DNA from: Micromonospora sp. Llam0
GTDB taxonomy: Bacteria > Actinomycetota > Actinomycetes > Mycobacteriales > Micromonosporaceae
NCBI RefSeq assembly: GCF_003751085.1
Contig: NZ_RJJY01000001.1
Coordinates: 806,001 to 870,000, forward strand
Length of the DNA stretch: 64,000 nt
Direction: 5' to 3'
A model generated the notes under the pieces. It saw only the letters and a list, made by a program, of their open reading frames with translations, was not told the DNA's origin and did not search any database. Made by a program: the position numbers and the translations under genes. This document shows, one piece after another, positions 35,353 through 46,210 of this stretch; the stretch's first letter is position 1, and the number at the start of each line of letters is the position of its first letter.

Positions 35353-36252
35353 ATGACCACCGCAACCCTGCAACCCGTGGCCAACAAGCCCAAGCGCGGC
35401 AAGGGCCCGTCGTCGACCTCGGAGCGGCTGTTCAAGGCGAGCCCGTTGACCTGGTTCGGCCTGATCCTGGGCGTGCTCCTGTCGTTCTTCCCGTTCTACT
35501 GGATGATCGTCATCGCGTCGCGGACCAACGACGCCGCCAACGCCTGGCCGCCGCCGTTCCTGCCCGGCGGCAACCTCGGTGAGAACATCGGCCGGGTGCT
35601 CGCCAATCAGGACGCCAACATCCTCAAAGGGCTGATGAACTCGGTCCTGGTGTCCGGCACCATCACCGTGGCGACCGTCTTCTTCGGCTCGCTCGCCGGC
35701 TTCGCCTTCGCCAAACTGCGCTTCCGGGGCAAGAACGCGCTGCTGCTCGTCGTGCTCGCCTCGATGATGATCCCGATCCAGCTCGGCGTTCTCCCGCTCT
35801 ACATCCTGATGTCCGAGCTCGGCTGGCTGAACCGCATGCCGTCGGTGATCGTGCCGTTCCTGATCGGCGGCTTCGGGATCTTCATGATGCGGCAGTACGC
35901 CGAACAGGCGGTGCCCAACGAGTTGATCGAGGCGGCCCGGGTGGACGGCTGTTCCACCTGGCGGATCTTCTGGCATGTGGTCGTGCCGGCGCTGCGCCCG
36001 GCGGCGGCGGTGCTCGGTCTGCTGACCTTCATGGAGCAGTGGAACCAGTTCTTCTGGCCGTTCGTGGTCCTCGCCGACCCGACCAACCCGACGGTGCAGA
36101 TCTCCCTGCGCAGCCTGAACTCGGCGTACTTCGCCGACAATTCCCAGATTTTCGCGGGAACGCTGATCGCGACGCTCCCGCTGTTCGTTGTATTCATCCT
36201 CTTCGGCCGCCAGATCATCGGCGGCATCATGGAAGGCGCCGTCAAGTCGTGA
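35353..36252 (+). CDS. cebG: Cellobiose ABC transporter permease
   Basis: This second CUT1 permease subunit has 299 aa, six predicted transmembrane helices and the EAA loop [19 protein letters not shown]. The N-terminus is basic and Lys-rich. Its stop overlaps the GTG of the beta-glucosidase (GTGA), coupling uptake to intracellular hydrolysis of the imported sugar. Confidence 0.92.
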   Translation: MTTATLQPVANKPKRGKGPSSTSERLFKASPLTWFGLILGVLLSFFPFYWMIVIASRTNDAANAWPPPFLPGGNLGENIGRVLANQDANILKGLMNSVLVSGTITVATVFFGSLAGFAFAKLRFRGKNALLLVVLASMMIPIQLGVLPLYILMSELGWLNRMPSVIVPFLIGGFGIFMMRQYAEQAVPNELIEAARVDGCSTWRIFWHVVVPALRPAAAVLGLLTFMEQWNQFFWPFVVLADPTNPTVQISLRSLNSAYFADNSQIFAGTLIATLPLFVVFILFGRQIIGGIMEGAVKS

Positions 36253-37670
36253 CCAAAGCAGCAAGTCCGCAGACCGCCGAGTTCCGCGAAGGCTCCGGGC
36301 AGCTACTCTTTCCACCCGGTTTCCTCTGGGGTGCCGCCACCGCGGCGTACCAGATCGAGGGCGCAGCGAACATCGACGGCCGCAAGCCGTCCATCTGGGA
36401 CACCTTCAGCCACACTCCGGGCAAGGTGCTCGGCGGGGACAGCGGGGACGTGGCCTGCGACCACTACCACCGTTACCGCGAGGACGTCGGGATGATGGCC
36501 GAGCTCGGCCTCAGGTCGTACCGGTTCTCGGTGTCCTGGCCACGGGTGCAGCCCGACGGGTCCGGCGCGGCCAACCAGGCCGGGCTGGACTTCTACCGTC
36601 GGCTGGTCGACGAGCTGCTGGCCCAGGGCATCGAGCCGTGGCTGACCCTCTACCACTGGGATCTGCCGCAGCCGCTGGAGGACGCCGGCGGGTGGCCGGC
36701 CCGGGACACCGCGGCCCGGTTCGCCGACTACGCGGAGCTGGTGCACGGGGCGCTAGGTGACCGGGTGCGGTACTGGACCACGCTCAACGAGCCGTGGTGC
36801 TCGTCCTTCCTGGGGTACGGCTCGGGCGTGCACGCCCCCGGGATCACCGACGGTGCCGACTCGGTCCGGGCCGCCCACCACCTGATGCTCGGCCACGGTC
36901 TGGCGGTGCAGGCGATGCGCGCGGCCCGGCCGGACCACGACTTCGGCGTCACGCTCAACCTGTACGCGGTGTCGCCGGAGACGGACTCGGCGGTCGACGT
37001 CGACGCGGCCCGGCGCATCGACGGTCTGGCCAACCGGATCTTCCTGGACCCGATCCTGCTCGGGCGGTACCCGCAGGACGTGGTGGCGGACCTGGAACCG
37101 GTGACCGATCTGGCCCACGTCCGCGAGGGCGACCTGGACGTCATCGCCACCCCGCTGAACGTGCTCGGCATCAACTACTACAGCCGGCACGTGGTCAGCG
37201 GCGCGCCGGCGCCGGACGGGGCCGACGAGCCGTCCTGCTGGCCGGGTAGCGAGCGGATCCGATTTGTCACCCGGGGGCTCCCGGTGACCGACATGGGGTG
37301 GGAGGTCGACGCCCCCGGCCTGGTGGAGGTGCTGCGCCGGGTCAACGGCGAGTACCCCGAGGTGCCGATCTACATCACGGAGAACGGCTCGGCCTACGTG
37401 GACGACGTCGTCAACGACAAAGTCGATGATCCGGACAGGTTGGCCTATTTCGACGCTCACCTGCGCGCCTGTCACGAGGCAATCTCCCACGGAGTGCCGG
37501 TGCGGGGCTACTTCGCATGGTCTTTGATGGATAATTTCGAATGGGCCTGGGGCTATTCGAAGCGCTTCGGCATGATCCACGTCGACTACGACACCCAGCT
37601 TCGAATCCCCAAGTCGAGCGCCAGGTGGTACGCCGATGTGATCCGACGTAACGGTCTGGCCGCACAATAG
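36249..37670 (+). CDS. bglC: GH1 family beta-glucosidase
   Basis: This enzyme hydrolyses imported cellobiose or cellodextrins to glucose in the cytosol; no signal peptide. It has 473 aa. The general acid/base is in [11 protein letters not shown] and the nucleophile in IYITENGSA, the two GH1 signatures. The N-terminal [15 protein letters not shown] is also typical. The start is the GTG at 36249, fixed by the GTGA overlap with cebG. The order cebEFG-bgl-LacI equals the well-studied cellobiose operons of Streptomyces and Thermobifida. Confidence 0.93.
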   Translation: MTKAASPQTAEFREGSGQLLFPPGFLWGAATAAYQIEGAANIDGRKPSIWDTFSHTPGKVLGGDSGDVACDHYHRYREDVGMMAELGLRSYRFSVSWPRVQPDGSGAANQAGLDFYRRLVDELLAQGIEPWLTLYHWDLPQPLEDAGGWPARDTAARFADYAELVHGALGDRVRYWTTLNEPWCSSFLGYGSGVHAPGITDGADSVRAAHHLMLGHGLAVQAMRAARPDHDFGVTLNLYAVSPETDSAVDVDAARRIDGLANRIFLDPILLGRYPQDVVADLEPVTDLAHVREGDLDVIATPLNVLGINYYSRHVVSGAPAPDGADEPSCWPGSERIRFVTRGLPVTDMGWEVDAPGLVEVLRRVNGEYPEVPIYITENGSAYVDDVVNDKVDDPDRLAYFDAHLRACHEAISHGVPVRGYFAWSLMDNFEWAWGYSKRFGMIHVDYDTQLRIPKSSARWYADVIRRNGLAAQ

Positions 37671-37699
37671 GCGTGGTCAGCCAGCAATAACGGGCCGCG

Positions 37700-37730
37700 C
37701 GGCGCCGGTTCCCCGCCGGGACCGGCGCCG
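37700..37730 (+). terminator. Candidate terminator between bglC and cebR
   Basis: 10-bp arms CGGCGCCGGT (37700-37709) and complement (37721-37730), 11-nt loop, 29 bp after the bglC stop. It may reduce read-through into the repressor gene. Confidence 0.5.
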
Positions 37731-37757
37731 GCGGCCCAAGGGTCGGAGGAACAGACG

Positions 37758-38804
37758 ATGACAACCCAGCGCACCCGGTCACTCGGGCGGCCCACCCTCG
37801 ACGCGGTCGCCGCGCGTGCCGGGGTAGGCCGGGGCACGGTGTCCCGTGTCGTCAACGGTTCGCCGCAGGTCAGCCCCGAGGCGCGGGCAGCGGTGCAGCA
37901 GGCGATCGCCGAGCTGGGGTACGTGCCGAACCGGGCAGCCCGGGCGCTGGTCACCCAACGGACCGACTCGGTCGCGCTGGTGGTCTCCGAATCCGAGGAG
38001 CGGGTCTTCGGTGAACCCTTCTTCGCCGGGATCGTCCGGGGCATCAGCTCCGGGCTGCTCGACACCCCGATGCAGCTCTGGCTGGCCATGGCCCAGTCAC
38101 CCGCCGAACGGGAGCGGGTCGAGCACCATCTGACCAACCAGCACGTCGACGGCGTGCTGCTGCTGTCGCTGCACGACGCGGATCCGCTGCCGACCCTGCT
38201 CGAACAGCGCGGTCTGCCCAGCGTTCTGGGCGGGCGGCCGGCCCGGATGCTGCATCCGGACGCGCGTCCGGCCTACTTCGTCGACGTCGACAACGCCGGT
38301 GGCGCCCGGTTGGCGGTCGAGTACCTGCTGGCCGGCGGCCGGCGGCGGGTCGCCACCATCGCCGGCCCGCAGGACATGGGGGTCGGCGTCGCCCGGTTGA
38401 CCGGCTACCACGAGGCGATTCGGCACAGCGGCCCACCGGGTGGCGAATCCCTGGTGGCGTACGGCGACTTCAGCGAGGGCAGCGGCACCGCGGCGATGCG
38501 CCAGCTGCTGGAGCGCCATCCCGATCTGGACGCGGTGTTCGTCGCGTCCGACCTGATGGCCTGCGGCGCTCTGCGGGCGTTGCGTGAGGCCGGCCGCCGG
38601 GTGCCCGACGACGTGGCGGTGGTCGGTTTCGAGGACGCCCCGATCGCCCGGCAGTCCGATCCGCCGTTGACCACCGTCTTTCAGCCGGTGGAGGAGATGG
38701 GCCGGCAGATGGCCCGACTGTTGCTGTCCCGGATCCGGCACGACGAGCTGCAGGTCCCGTACGTCCTGCTGGAGACTCACATGGTGGCCCGCGACTCGGC
38801 CTGA
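37758..38804 (+). CDS. cebR: LacI family repressor of cellobiose/cellulose genes (CebR/CelR)
   Basis: This transcriptional repressor is expected to bind TGGGAGCGCTCCCA-type sites and to be released by cellobiose. It has 348 aa. The N-terminal helix-turn-helix is LDAVAARAGVGRGTVSRVVN with hinge ELGYVPNRAARALVT, then a periplasmic-binding-protein-like sensor domain ending LLETHMVARDSA. GGAGGAAC precedes the ATG. It is the last gene of the ceb unit. Three matching operators are in the window, two at cebE and one at the cellulase. A 16-bp tandem duplication runs across its stop codon. Confidence 0.9.
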   Translation: MTTQRTRSLGRPTLDAVAARAGVGRGTVSRVVNGSPQVSPEARAAVQQAIAELGYVPNRAARALVTQRTDSVALVVSESEERVFGEPFFAGIVRGISSGLLDTPMQLWLAMAQSPAERERVEHHLTNQHVDGVLLLSLHDADPLPTLLEQRGLPSVLGGRPARMLHPDARPAYFVDVDNAGGARLAVEYLLAGGRRRVATIAGPQDMGVGVARLTGYHEAIRHSGPPGGESLVAYGDFSEGSGTAAMRQLLERHPDLDAVFVASDLMACGALRALREAGRRVPDDVAVVGFEDAPIARQSDPPLTTVFQPVEEMGRQMARLLLSRIRHDELQVPYVLLETHMVARDSA

Positions 38805-38835
38805 TCGTGCGTCGGCCTGATCGTGCGTCGGCCTG
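38796..38835. repeat. 16-bp tandem duplication over the cebR stop codon
   Basis: TCGGCCTGATCGTGCG occurs at 38796-38811 and 38812-38827, then a partial third unit TCGGCCTG (38828-38835). The first copy includes the cebR stop TGA, so the protein is not changed. Confidence 0.8.
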
Positions 38836-39014
38836 TCAGCGACTCCGCCCGACCGGGTGAAGATCATCCGAACGGGTGATGGTGCAGCGTGTCCAACCCT
38901 GTTCTCCAGCGGTTTTCCTGCCGAGTCATGTCATCGCAACAGGGATGAAATGGTCATCGGGCAGGCTGGTTCTCGACCGGGGGAGGGGCCGGCCTGCGCT
39001 ACGGGAGGACTGAC

Positions 39015-39869
39015 ATGTTGCTGAGGGTTCGCGTGACCCTGCCGGACCGGCCCGGTGCACTCGGCCAGGTGGCCCGCACGCTCGGTGTCGCGGGCGCCGA
39101 TATCGTCCAGGTGACCGTCCTGGAGCGGCTGGGCGGTCGGGCGGTGGACGACTTCACCGTGGTGTGGCCGGGCGCCGCCCGGGTCGACCGGCTGCTCGCT
39201 GGACTGGCCGCGATTCCCGGCGTACAGGTCGACGGCGTCTGGCGGGCGATCGGTACTCCGGTGACCGGAGGTCAGGACGCCGAACTGCTCGCCCAGGTCG
39301 CCGCCAACCCGGTTGACGGCCTGGCCACGCTGGTTGACGCGGTGCCAGGGCTGCTGGCAGCCGACTGGGCGGCCGCGGCCGTGGTGCCGGCCGACTGGGC
39401 GATCCGCAGTGCGTCCCGGCCGCCGGCCGGCGCCGCCACGGCGCAGTCCGCCGGGCTGGCCGGGCCGGCTCCGACGCCCGGTGCGGAGTCGCGGTTCGAC
39501 GGTGGCCAACTGCCCGACGATGACTTCATGACCGGCCTGACCGTGCCGGTGGACGAGCCTCCTACGGGCGGCGAACCGGCCGTCGCCTACGCGAGTTGGC
39601 GGGCGCCGGTGCCGCTGCGGCTGCCTGAGGTCACTCCGTTGCGGGCCCGGCCGATGGATGGCCCGGACGGGGTGCGGTACGCCTCGGTGCCGTTCGGCCG
39701 GGCCGGTCTGGTGCTGATCGTGTCCCGGGTCGACGGGGACGGCCTGCCGGCGGCCGCGTTCCACGTCACCGAGGTGGACCGGATCGCGCAGCTGGTCCGG
39801 GCGGCGACGGTGATCCTGGGCGACCGGTTGGATCTGGTGACCGCCGATCCGGTCGCCGCCAGAAGGTGA
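39015..39869 (+). CDS. ACT domain-containing protein
   Basis: This 284-aa protein has an N-terminal ACT domain (residues 1-75: MLLRVRVTLPDRPGALGQVA onward), a fold that senses amino acids. The rest is an Ala/Pro-rich linker (about 130-175) and a C-terminal domain (YASVPFGRAGLVLIVSRVDG onward) that I cannot identify. It lacks the acetyl-CoA motif of the neighbour, so it may be a regulatory subunit or a related gene that lost its GNAT domain. GGGAGGAC precedes the ATG. It is followed after 135 bp by the ACT-GNAT gene on the same strand. Confidence 0.78.
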   Translation: MLLRVRVTLPDRPGALGQVARTLGVAGADIVQVTVLERLGGRAVDDFTVVWPGAARVDRLLAGLAAIPGVQVDGVWRAIGTPVTGGQDAELLAQVAANPVDGLATLVDAVPGLLAADWAAAAVVPADWAIRSASRPPAGAATAQSAGLAGPAPTPGAESRFDGGQLPDDDFMTGLTVPVDEPPTGGEPAVAYASWRAPVPLRLPEVTPLRARPMDGPDGVRYASVPFGRAGLVLIVSRVDGDGLPAAAFHVTEVDRIAQLVRAATVILGDRLDLVTADPVAARR

Positions 39870-40004
39870 GACGCAGGTCGCAGACGGCACCGCGAGAAGT
39901 CACCGCCGGGCAACCTGAGGGAAACAGCGCGGCGGCAAGGTAGGAAACGGGCGCAGTGCGGCGCTGACCAAGCGGGCACCGAGCACCTGGGGAGAGGAGC
40001 AGCC

Positions 40005-41072
40005 ATGGCGCTGTGGCGGATCAGAGCGACGGTCGACGACCGGCCGGGCTACCTGGCCGTGCTGACCGCCAGCCTGGCCTTGCGCGCGGTCAACATCCTC
40101 GCCGTCCAGGTGCACACCACCGAGGCCGGTGCGGTCGACGATTTTCTCGTCGACGCGCCCGACGCGATGACCGAAAAAGATCTCGTCGCCGCCGTGGAGC
40201 GTGGCCGGGGCCGGGACGCCTGGGCCGCCCGAGCCGAGGCCCGGGGCCTGGCCGACCAGCCCACCCGGGCGCTCGCCCTGGCCAACCGGCTGGTCCGCGA
40301 TCCGGAGGCGCTCGGTGACGTGCTGCGTACCCTGCTCGGTGCCGGCTCGGTGACCTGGCGGCCGGCGCCAGCTTCGCAGGTGGCCGCCCGGTCGACGGAC
40401 ACGATGCGGCTGCCGGATCCGGCCGGTGGCTGCTACGACGTCGTCCGGCGGGAGCCGAGCTTCACCCCGGCCGAGTTCGCCCGGGCGCAGGCCCTGGTCG
40501 AGTTGGCGGCGGCGGTCAACCGGCGGACCGGCGATCAGGTGACGCTGATGATGCCGGACGGTGCCGAGTTGCTGCTGCGACCGGCGGTCTCCGACGATCT
40601 CAACGCGCTGCACGCGATGGTGGACCGGTGCTCGCCGGAGAGCCGTACGCCCGGTCTTCTCGGCCGACCGCCCGAGGTCGTCGCCGCCCGGCTGCGGCGG
40701 ATGCTGGAACAGCCCCGGGGGGTGCTGCTGGTCGCGGTCGACTCCAGCGCGGCGGCGGACCGGATCGTCGGTGCCGGGCAACTGATCGTCGAGGGTGCGC
40801 TCGGCGAGGTCGGCCTGCTGGTCGAGGACGGGTGGCGTCGGCGTGGCGTCGGCACGGCGCTGCTGCGCCGGCTGGCCGGCCACGCCGGTCGGACCGGGCA
40901 GGCGGCGTTGGTGGCACACGTCGCCGCCAATGATCTCGGCATGCTGCGTACCCTGGCCCGGCTGCACCGGCCGGGTCCGGTCGAGCGCGACGGGGAAATG
41001 ATGAGCGTCACGGTGCCGTTGGTCGATCGGCCGGTCGACATCTCGGCACCGACTCCCGCCACCACGACCTAA
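40005..41072 (+). CDS. ACT-GNAT fusion, probable amino-acid-regulated protein acetyltransferase
   Basis: This 355-aa protein has an ACT domain at the N-terminus (MALWRIRATVDDRPGYLAVL) and a GNAT acetyltransferase domain at the C-terminus (from about residue 185, LLLRPAVSDDLNALHAMVDR; acetyl-CoA loop VEDGWRRRGVGTALLRRLAG). ACT-GNAT fusions from Micromonospora have been described as lysine acetyltransferases whose activity changes with amino acids, acting on enzymes such as acetyl-CoA synthetase. The same role here is inference. GGGGAGAGGAG precedes the ATG. A strong terminator follows at 41140. Confidence 0.83.
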   Translation: MALWRIRATVDDRPGYLAVLTASLALRAVNILAVQVHTTEAGAVDDFLVDAPDAMTEKDLVAAVERGRGRDAWAARAEARGLADQPTRALALANRLVRDPEALGDVLRTLLGAGSVTWRPAPASQVAARSTDTMRLPDPAGGCYDVVRREPSFTPAEFARAQALVELAAAVNRRTGDQVTLMMPDGAELLLRPAVSDDLNALHAMVDRCSPESRTPGLLGRPPEVVAARLRRMLEQPRGVLLVAVDSSAAADRIVGAGQLIVEGALGEVGLLVEDGWRRRGVGTALLRRLAGHAGRTGQAALVAHVAANDLGMLRTLARLHRPGPVERDGEMMSVTVPLVDRPVDISAPTPATTT

Positions 41073-41139
41073 GCGGTTGCCCCGACGTCCCGGTCCTGGT
41101 GCGGGTCCGGTGCGTTGGACGCGAGGTCCCGGGTGGCAC

Positions 41140-41181
41140 GGCGGGGTCTCCTCCTGTAGGACGGCAGGAGGAGACCCCGCC
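41140..41181 (+). terminator. Terminator of the ACT gene pair
   Basis: 17-bp perfect arms (41140-41156 and 41165-41181, GGCGGGGTCTCCTCCTG and complement) with an 8-nt loop, followed by CCCTTTGCCT. It lies 68 bp after the ACT-GNAT stop. Confidence 0.8.
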
Positions 41182-41276
41182 CCTTTGCCTGTGTCGGTTG
41201 GTCGTGGATACGGGCTTCCCAAAGCCGGGCCGAGGCGGTTAAATCAGCGGTACGCGTGACGATCGCTCCTTGTCGA

Positions 41277-41290
41277 TGGGAGCGCTCCCA
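41277..41290. promoter_or_regulatory. CelR/CebR operator of the cellulase gene
   Basis: A perfect TGGGAGCGCTCCCA. The symmetry extends to 20 bp (41274-41293). It is 240 bp upstream of the cellulase start, so the promoter is probably adjacent and followed by a long leader. No convincing -35/-10 pair could be assigned. Confidence 0.9.
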
Positions 41291-41442
41291 TCGCGTCGGT
41301 GCCGACTGGCGCCGTGACCCCGGTGAACCATCAGCCCAGAAGAAACCATCAGCCCAGAACCATCAACCGCCATCTACCGGCTGGCCCCGCACCCCACCGG
41401 CAGGGCCGGCCGCTGACCGCCGCGACCGCGCGACCGGTATGA

Positions 41443-43935
<2,493 letters not shown>

Positions 43936-43952
43936 TCTCGGCTGGTTGACCT

Positions 43953-43990
43953 GCGGTGACCGGCCCAGACACGGCAGGGCCGGTCACCGC
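43953..43990 (+). terminator. Terminator of the cellulase gene
   Basis: 14-bp perfect arms GCGGTGACCGGCCC (43953-43966) and complement (43977-43990), 10-nt loop, 17 bp after the stop codon. Confidence 0.75.
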
Positions 43991-44020
43991 GATCGGGTCG
44001 GTGACGGCAGACCGAAGCCG

Positions 44021-44026
44021 TACGAT
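44021..44026 (+). promoter_or_regulatory. -10 box upstream of the small ORF and ltrA gene
   Basis: TACGAT, 9 nt before the ATG at 44036. It would give a leaderless start on the small ORF. The -35 region (about 43998-44003, TCGGTG) is weak. Confidence 0.4.
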
Positions 44027-44035
44027 AAGACCGAT

Positions 44036-44095
44036 ATGTCGCTCAATTGGTCTGTCGGTGCCGGCCGGTCGGCCCGTTACCCGGTGCGGTCGTGA
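44036..44095 (+). CDS. Putative 19-codon leader ORF before ltrA
   Basis: ATG at 44036, encoding MSLNWSVGAGRSARYPVRS, stop TGA at 44093-44095. The stop overlaps the GTG start of the LtrA-family gene (GTGA). With a -10 box 9 nt upstream of the ATG, it could be translated leaderless and couple ribosomes into ltrA, which has no good ribosome-binding site of its own. No amino-acid run suggests attenuation. It may be chance. Confidence 0.4.
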   Translation: MSLNWSVGAGRSARYPVRS

Positions 44096-45276
44096 CGGCG
44101 GCCGGTGACCCGCGCAGCCTGCTCCGTGGCGAGCAGGCACCGCGGCGCGCCACCTTCCTGGAGCTGTACTTCGACCTGGCCTTCGTGGTCGCACTCGCCC
44201 TGCTGTCGGAGACCCTGGCGGAGCACCTGAGTCCGCTGGGCGTCGTCGAGGCGGCGATCCTTTTGCTGGCCGTCTGGTGGGTGTGGGTGGTGACCACCCT
44301 GGTCACCGACCTCTACAACCCGCAGAGCCGGGCCATCAGGGTGGTCACGGTCGGGATCATGTTCGGCGTCCTGCTGATGGCGGCGGCTCTGCCGGCAGCG
44401 TTCGAGGACCGCGCGGCCATCTTCGCCGGCGCGTACGTGGCGATCCATCTGGGCCGTGGCCTGTTCTTCTTCGTCGCGCTGCACGACCAGATGGCCCGGC
44501 AGCGCGCGGTGCGGATCTGGGGCTGGTTCGCCGTCTCGGCGGTTCCCTGGCTGGCCGGTGCGCTGGCCGACGGGACCGCCCGGGTGGCGCTCTGGGGTGT
44601 CGGGCTGGCCATCGACTACACGGTCTTCGCGCTCGGCTATCCCGCACCCCGCCGAGGGCGAATCCCGGCAGCCCAGTTCAACCCGACCGCCGAGCACCTG
44701 GCCGAGCGGTACCACCAGTTCTTCATCATCGCCCTGGGCGACATCATCCTGGTGGCCGGGCTGGCGTCGAGCCGTAGCGAGGTCACCCCGGTCAGCGCCG
44801 CCGGGTTCGTCGTGGCCTTCGCCAGCGCGACCATCCTGTTCCGGATCTACGTGCACTGCGCCGGGGCGCGGCTGACCGACGCGATCGAGGCCGCCCGCGA
44901 CCCGGGGCGGTTCACCCGTTCCGCGCCGTACACCCATCTGCTGATGATCGCCGGCGTGGTGGCCACCGCGACCAGCGCGAAGTTCATCATCGAACACCCG
45001 ACCGACCCGGTTCCGGTCAACTGGCTGACCATCATGATCGGTGGACCGGTCATCTTCCTGCTGGGCCGCAGCAGGCTCGAGTACGAGGTGTTCGGCCGGG
45101 TCGCCTGGCCGCTGCTGGCGGGTGTGCTCCTGCTGGCGTTGACCGTGCCGGCGCTGCTGGCCGGACCGGCGTTGCTGGTCGCGATCTGCGCCAACCTGGT
45201 GCTGTCGGTGATCATCCTGTTCGACCTGGCGCTGCGCGGTCGGCGCAACCCGGTGCCGCCCGCTCCGCCGCTGTGA
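44092..45276 (+). CDS. Low temperature requirement protein A (LtrA) family membrane protein
   Basis: This polytopic inner-membrane protein belongs to the LtrA family, first linked to growth at low temperature in Listeria; the molecular function is unknown. It has 394 aa. After a short hydrophilic start comes the family signature RRATFLELYFDLAFVVALA, then about 10-11 hydrophobic helices, with YHQFFIIALGDIILVAG and the conserved loop FNPTAEHLAERYHQFF in the middle. The GTG at 44092 overlaps the stop of a small upstream ORF. A TTG at 44047 in the same frame is an alternative start. A bidirectional terminator lies beyond its end. Confidence 0.87.
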   Translation: MTAAGDPRSLLRGEQAPRRATFLELYFDLAFVVALALLSETLAEHLSPLGVVEAAILLLAVWWVWVVTTLVTDLYNPQSRAIRVVTVGIMFGVLLMAAALPAAFEDRAAIFAGAYVAIHLGRGLFFFVALHDQMARQRAVRIWGWFAVSAVPWLAGALADGTARVALWGVGLAIDYTVFALGYPAPRRGRIPAAQFNPTAEHLAERYHQFFIIALGDIILVAGLASSRSEVTPVSAAGFVVAFASATILFRIYVHCAGARLTDAIEAARDPGRFTRSAPYTHLLMIAGVVATATSAKFIIEHPTDPVPVNWLTIMIGGPVIFLLGRSRLEYEVFGRVAWPLLAGVLLLALTVPALLAGPALLVAICANLVLSVIILFDLALRGRRNPVPPAPPL

Positions 45277-45332
45277 CCACCGGCGCCGCCCCGGGTGACG
45301 GCCGCCCCGCCGGGGGTGCCGGGCCGGGCAGG

Positions 45333-45376
45333 TCGCTGGCCCCGGCCGGACCGGATGGTCCAGCCGGGGCCAGCGA
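45333..45376. terminator. Bidirectional terminator between ltrA and the lysozyme gene
   Basis: 14-bp perfect arms TCGCTGGCCCCGGC (45333-45346) and complement (45363-45376), 16-nt loop, between the 3' ends of two convergent genes. Confidence 0.7.
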
Positions 45377-45382
45377 GCAGGG

Positions 45383-46177
45383 TCAGCCGTTGTTGGCCAG
45401 CGCCACCAACCGGGCGCGGGTGCCGTTCCAGTGGTTGCGGTCGACCGCGCCGGAGACGCCGGGGACGCTACCGCTGGCGGTGTACTGCCAGAACGACCAG
45501 TACGGCGCGCCGGCCGGCAGGGTGCCAGGGCTGCTCGCCCACCGGGCCAGCCACAACGGGTGGTTGCTCCACGGTCCGGTCCAGTTGCCGGTGCAACTGC
45601 TCCACCAACTGGTGGTGGTGTAGATGACGGCGTACCGCCCGGTGCGCGACCGGTAGGTGTTCAGGAAGCTGCTTATCCAGTTCCGCATCGCCGACTGGCT
45701 CAGCCCGTAGCACATCGCGCCGTACGGGTTGTGCTCGATGTCCAGCGCGGCCGGCAGGGTCCGACTGTCCGCCGACCAGGCGCCGCCGTTGCTGGCCAGG
45801 TAGTTGGCCTGGACCGAACCGGAGGACCGGTCCGGCAGCGCGAAGTGGTACGCACCCCGGATCACCCCCGCGTTGTACGCGGCGACGTAGTTGGTGTTGA
45901 ACCGGGGATCCTTGTAGCTGGTGCCCTCGGTGGCCTTGATGTAGGCGAACTCGATGCCGCTGTTGCGCACGCTGGTCCAGTTGATCGATCCCTGCCAGTG
46001 CGAGACGTCGATGCCCGGGGTGGTGGCCGCCTGCGCCGGTGCCGCGGTGCCGGCGACCAGCGCGGCGGTGGTCAGGATCAGCGTCAGGCCGGTGGCCAGC
46101 AGCCGGCGGCCGGTGCCGCGGCGGTCGGTGGTGTTGCCGGTACGGGTGTGCGGGTGCGCGCTGAGGGTCGTTGCCAT
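45383..46177 (-). CDS. Secreted GH25 lysozyme
   Basis: This muramidase cleaves the MurNAc-GlcNAc bond of peptidoglycan outside the cell. It has 264 aa. A long twin-Arg-containing basic start (RRGTGRRLLATG) and hydrophobic core end at AQA|ATTP, the likely cleavage site. The GH25 domain begins PGIDVSHWQGSINW; the catalytic DxE is in AALDIEHNPYG, and YWSFWQYTASG is typical of the C-terminus. There is no separate wall-binding domain. GAGAAGGAA precedes the ATG at 46177. It starts 33 bp after the protease gene and is probably cotranscribed with it. Confidence 0.92.
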   Translation of the reverse strand: MATTLSAHPHTRTGNTTDRRGTGRRLLATGLTLILTTAALVAGTAAPAQAATTPGIDVSHWQGSINWTSVRNSGIEFAYIKATEGTSYKDPRFNTNYVAAYNAGVIRGAYHFALPDRSSGSVQANYLASNGGAWSADSRTLPAALDIEHNPYGAMCYGLSQSAMRNWISSFLNTYRSRTGRYAVIYTTTSWWSSCTGNWTGPWSNHPLWLARWASSPGTLPAGAPYWSFWQYTASGSVPGVSGAVDRNHWNGTRARLVALANNG

Positions 46178-46210
46178 CGTCTGTTTCCTTCTCACGGGTC
46201 GGTCCGGCGG

